From Gigantopelta aegis (taxonomy: Eukaryota; Mollusca; Gastropoda; Neomphalida; Peltospiridae), in the NCBI RefSeq assembly GCF_016097555.1, contig NC_054702.1, positions 85,828,610 through 85,892,609 on the forward strand: a DNA stretch of 64,000 bases, given 5' to 3'. The position numbers and the translations under genes were made by a program. How positions within the stretch are numbered: the stretch's first letter is position 1; each line of letters starts with the position of its first letter. The notes under the pieces were generated by a model. That model searched no databases. It saw nothing but the letters and a program-made list of their open reading frames with translations, and had not been told where the DNA came from. Positions 60,101 to 64,000 of this stretch are shown one piece after another.

Positions 60101-62764
60101 TAATGTCACAAACAAGGGTCTAGACAATAATTATTGAACAAGTGACTGACTGTTTCTTACATTGTGCCAAAAGTGTGATCGGCTTAAAAACTTGTTTTGG
60201 CAAATTTGGCACTAGATATTGATAATAAATAGTGTACTATTATATACAACACTGAACCAATAAGTTAAGCTAATAATATTTGTTTTACATTGCAGTTTTG
60301 GGAAAATTTTAAATTTTAATGGTAGTTAATGGGCTACCAGGTATCTAAAATGTGGTAGCCCAGCAACATGTTATGGACAGAACCTTTGACGTTTTTATTA
60401 ATTCAGTGTTCTCGCTGGGTGAAAATTAAAGGAGGGCGGCCATGCAGCACCACGCCCTTCAAAAAAAAGAAAAAAGCTTGGTTACCATATATCATTGTGT
60501 GTTGGTTGGTCAACTTTGTGGAAAGACATACTCATTATTTTGCCTCTCATTATTTGGTACAAAAAAGTTGATATTAAATACAAGCTGACTCATGTTGTGA
60601 CAGTTGTCGGTGTAACATTCACGGGCAATTCCGGTTTTACTGAACCGATCAAAGTTGTAATATTATTATTTTAATAAAGATTTCAAGATGTACACTCATG
60701 TCACCTTAGTCTGTGTGACACAAAAGTCTGCGCACGTTAATGACGTTACATTACGTCTTGAAACAAGTGTCAGGGTATGTTTGTAAACAAACAAACAACG
60801 TTAATTTAATTCACAAAATCATTGTTAAAACAACACATCTTGATTGTGAATATATGTATAAAACTGGTTGATAACACTTTTATTGAAAAAAACTGAATTA
60901 ATGCACTCAACACATTTTATTTACGGTTATATGGCATCAGACATGGTTACGGACCACACAGATATTAAGAGAGGAAACCCGCTGTCGCCACTTCATGGGC
61001 TACTCTTTTCGATTAACACCAAGGGGTCTTTTATATGCACCATCCCACAGACAGGATAGTACATACCACAGACTTTGTTACACCAGTTGTGAAGCACTGG
61101 CTGGAACGAGAAATAGCCCAACGGGTCCACTGACAGGGATCGATCCTAGATCGACCGCGCATCAAGTGAATGCTTTACTACTGGGCTACATCCCGCCCTT
61201 TATTGTGGAAGGAGGTCCGATTGTTACAAAATGCTACCCGAGGGAGGGGGTATTAAAAATATGAGTTTTGCATTTTGTTTTGCTGAATGGCCACAAAGAT
61301 CAACAAAGGACCATTCAACATTAACATAATACTGAATCGGACAATTGTTATCACCTCAATTTTTCAGGACCACCCCCCCCCCCCCCCCTCCTCCACATAA
61401 CCCCCTCCCACCTACCACACACACACAAAGCATATGCAATAATCTAAGGGCAATCCAATGTAATTATATTTAAAATTTTGTTTTGCTTTCCATGAAGAAA
61501 GCTAGCAGGAAAATAAATAATACTAGGTAATAATGCTAACTTTTAAAAATGTTTTTACCTTGTGAATGAATACCCCAGCATAAAAAAAATAGCATAGTGA
61601 GGGATGGGGGAAAAAAGTATAAAATGTCATCTGCAACGATGCTATTTTTAAACCAAAAGTAACTCATCCCTGTATGAACTTGCCCTACCGTAATGTTGAT
61701 TGGTTGTAAAGTTATGATACATTTTATTTCCCCTACCCATAAATATTTGATAAGAATTTGTCCTTACCTCATTCAGGAAACATTTTTTATGGTAAATTGC
61801 ACTGCAATTCACTACACAAGTTTCAGAGATTACAACACAATTTTAAAACATTAAAACAGTAGTTGCTAATAAATTTTAAATAGACTAGAAATATCACAAA
61901 TTAAGATTTTGTAAATAAAATGTTCACTGTCATTATGTTTATGGAGTGATATCTACTAAAAAGCTCTCCTTACAGAAGTCTTTCACATTAATTTATTAAC
62001 TGTAGCCATAGTGTTATTAATAATTTAAAAAAAAAAAAGAATATATTTTACTCACCCAGGTGATACAGTTACAGCTCAGGCTCATGAACTTTATAGTAAA
62101 GTGGGTGTAGTATAAATTTATATTTTAAGCAAAATATGATTCCAACATTCAGGGGCTCAAGTGGATATTGCTGCATATCTAAATGAAAAAGCAAAACATT
62201 CAGTTTTGAATTAGAATTAAAATTTGTTAACCTTCTGTAATCTTTCTTTGTCTTTTGAATACAACCAGATACATTTTATTGTAAAATCTGTTTCTCATTT
62301 TTGTTGTTTTGTAGGCACGGGACTTGAATTCAGGCGAGCTGGCAGCCATTAAAGTGATTAAACTTGAGCCAGGTACACATATAATAGTAATAGTCTCATT
62401 GTGCAGTGTTATTTGTTTGATTTAATAAACAATTTCTACGGCCAAAGAAAAAAATATGTTTGTTTACAGTTTGGGATATTGAGTGCAGATTTAATATACC
62501 ATAATGTTCATATTTTAAGGAGTTAATGAGGTAAACGCCCTCTGTAAACCCTTTAATAAATTTTGAAATGTTCATTATGATATTTGTATTTGTTTAATAT
62601 ATATCTGTAAGTTTTATTAAGTATTTATTGAATATTTATGTAATGAACTCTTAACATTTTAAATATTTTGTAGGTGATGATTTTGCTGTGATTCAACAGG
62701 AAATTATGATGATGAAAGATTGTAAACATCCAAACATTGTGGCTTATTATGGAAGTTATCTCAG
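57149..62764 (+). CDS. MAP4K3: MAP4K3/MAP4K5-type germinal-centre kinase, first three coding exons (continues off the right edge)
   Basis: GCK-I Ser/Thr kinases of this group activate JNK signalling and, for MAP4K3 and fly Happyhour, amino-acid/TORC1 signalling. Coding exons: 57149-57238, 62315-62372, 62674-62764; all phases agree. The 80 residues visible run from [20 protein letters not shown] through [10 protein letters not shown] and [14 protein letters not shown] to [20 protein letters not shown]. The glycine loop is residues 21-29, the ATP-binding lysine K43 (AAIK) and the helix-C glutamate E59. The N-terminus (DILRRNPQ) is nearer human MAP4K5 and the [18 protein letters not shown] part nearer MAP4K3, as expected of an invertebrate ortholog of both. 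The 5.1-kb intron 1 carries a MITE, SINE and repeats. The rest of the kinase domain and the C-terminal CNH domain should lie beyond the window. Confidence 0.9.
58499..58608 (+). repeat. Dispersed repeat D, copy 2
   Basis: Same orientation as 55195-55305; shares ccaagttcagccagcaaa, gctaacgttcg, ggccatttggtttac and gtgaagcgcataa. Confidence 0.75.
59060..59255. mobile_element. MITE with ggggccatccataattttca ends
   Basis: Left GGGGCCATCCATAATTTTCA; the right end gaaaattatggttggcccc is its inverted match. Further inner pairs (acgagtgtaca / tgtacacttgtg; aaaatgttgatcaacatttt) make it strongly palindromic. About 196 bp in MAP4K intron 1. Confidence 0.8.
60688..60899 (+). repeat. Dispersed repeat F, copy 1 (interrupted by SINE)
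   Basis: tgtacactcatgtcaccttagtctgtg through gtaaacaaacaaacaacgttaatttaattca to ttaatgcact. The copy at 62792-63012 is in the same orientation, about 88-90 percent identical. This copy stops where the SINE at 60900 begins. Confidence 0.85.
60900..61199 (-). mobile_element. Near full-length SINE, second subfamily
   Basis: Minus strand: gggcgggatgtagcccagta (A box), tctaggatcgatccctgtca (B box), gtactatcctgtctgtggga, cgacagcgggtttcctctc, tail ccgtaaataaaatgtgttgagtg. The tail differs from the 'ctctagtgg' type, so two SINE subfamilies coexist here. Confidence 0.88.
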
Positions 62765-62791
62765 GTATGTTGTCATATGTGCAAGTCTGTG

Positions 62792-63012
62792 TATGTACAC
62801 TCATGTCACCTTAGTCTGTGCGGCACAAAAGTTTGCGCACGTCAATTACATTACATTACGCCTTGAAACAAGTGTTGGTGTATGTTTGTAAACAAACAAA
62901 CAACGTTAATTTAATTCATAAAACAATGGTTAAAACAACATAACTTGATTGTGAACATATCTGTAAAACTGATAGATAACAATTTGATTGAAAAAATCTT
63001 AATTAATGCACT
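62792..63012 (+). repeat. Dispersed repeat F, copy 2
   Basis: Uninterrupted partner of 60688-60899. It begins 28 bp after the donor of MAP4K exon 62674-62764 and probably continues further right. Confidence 0.8.
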
Positions 63013-64000
63013 AAAAGTATATTTTTGCCAGCCTCGATCAATATGTTTTTGTATCACCTGTCAACACATGTCTGTCGATGCTGTAATGATCAACCTTGTA
63101 TATCAACTTACACATGTTTACATAGAAGCTTCAATACATACCTTATTGTAATTTATGAATCGATGAATGAAATAAATGTTTTATTTTATCTGTTAACGTA
63201 AACATCCAAGCATACTTTGAATTTCCCTCCAAGTGACATAATGCAAAATGGCTGCACACAGATTTTTAAGCCTGCACTTATAGCATTTTAGCTATAGTCT
63301 TGTTTCAAAATTATTATTGATTGTCCTATATGTCTAACAAACACTATTTATGTTCATTTACACAGTTAATAACAGACAACTTTTGTTGAATAATGATCAA
63401 AAATTTTGAAATCGGCTTTTAATATCTTGTCATTTTGTGTTGTCCAAACTAAGGATCATGGAACACCATTTATATTTATCTCATTTGCATAATCTAATTT
63501 TTTCTGAAACAGACTATAACAGGAAGTGTTTGTTGTTTAGAACTTACAACAAGTCGGATTCATTATTTGTTTGCTATTTCTGTAAATATTAGTGACAGAA
63601 GTATTGTTTTAATGTTTGCTGTGCAGATTTATGTGCCATCGTGCAGGCCAGTAAATACAGGGGGGGGTCCCACTAAAAATGCACTCATTACTTGAGTTTA
63701 AAAAACATTAAAATTAAAATAACTTTCAGTAGTAACATGTTTATTGTTCCATTGTACTGTGGCGGTGAAACAAATATTTTTAAAGAAAGATTTTAACTTA
63801 AAAAATATAACACAAATGCTTAGGTGTGCAGACTTAGGTGCCACCAGTGTAACTGTAAGGATTTTTTTTTATCCACTTGTTATACAAAATAAGAATTGTA
63901 CACATTGTTTATAGTTCAAGTAAGCTATTATTATGTAATATTGACTGAGAGGAAGAGGCAACACAGATTATATATGATGTATTGATTGTCCAATGGTCTC
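63013..64000 (+). other. MAP4K intron 3, no exon recognised
   Basis: The next expected coding segment of this kinase family ('[20 protein letters not shown]') was not found before the window end. The sequence is AT-rich with a G-run at 63661-63667. Confidence 0.5.

Noticed and set aside
1-64000. Retrovirus-like, LTR or Polinton remnants
   Set aside because: No LTR pair and no recognisable gag, integrase, protease, capsid or envelope wording was found on either strand.

Overview
This is an AT-rich stretch of animal nuclear DNA. Genes have many small exons with GT-AG introns, and the spaces between and within them are packed with short transposons. The tRNA-derived SINE copies, whose tail reads roughly 'gtgctctagtggtgtcgttaaa', are of a type I associate with molluscan genomes, so a gastropod or bivalve is the likely source. 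No prokaryotic, organellar, rRNA or CRISPR features were seen.

Layout. (1) 1-1000: the first visible exon of a minus-strand gene whose product looks ParB/sulfiredoxin-like; it runs off the left edge. (2) 1-15.8 kb otherwise holds mobile-element debris: a head-to-head inverted duplication of a broken multi-copy invertebrate gene (2.7-5.3 kb), a TTAA-flanked MITE inside a SINE (3.2-3.6 kb), a full SINE (5.6 kb), a Mutator-like (MULE) relic with sub-repeated ends and an 8-bp target duplication (8815-10040), and a LINE C-terminal scrap (15.3 kb). (3) 15,851-36,256, plus strand: CMTR1, the mRNA cap-1 2'-O-methyltransferase, reconstructed over 21 coding exons; only the 5'-most coding exon was not found. 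(4) 36.3-43.7 kb: convergent intergenic DNA with two Tc1-like elements. (5) 43,738-56,098, minus strand: RBM34, a two-RRM nucleolar-type protein, complete over 11 exons (394 aa). (6) 57,149 to the right edge, plus strand: the first three coding exons of a MAP4K3/MAP4K5-type kinase (fly hppy), head to head with RBM34 across a 1.05-kb shared promoter interval.

The three recognised genes are housekeeping or regulatory genes: cap methylation, RNA binding/ribosome biogenesis, and GCK-type kinase signalling. Nothing in the window suggests that they form one pathway. The most notable structures are in the repeats: a ~1.08-kb non-autonomous retroposon present twice in opposite orientation, each copy with its own target-site duplication (7 and 12 bp); the MULE with palindromic sub-repeats in its ends; the inverted duplication of a gene family that combines a FEN-like motif set with a cysteine-rich module; and tandem arrays of 60, 98 and 46 bp inside introns.

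All coordinates and reading frames were worked out by eye. Family names rest on remembered protein motifs, and no database search was run.
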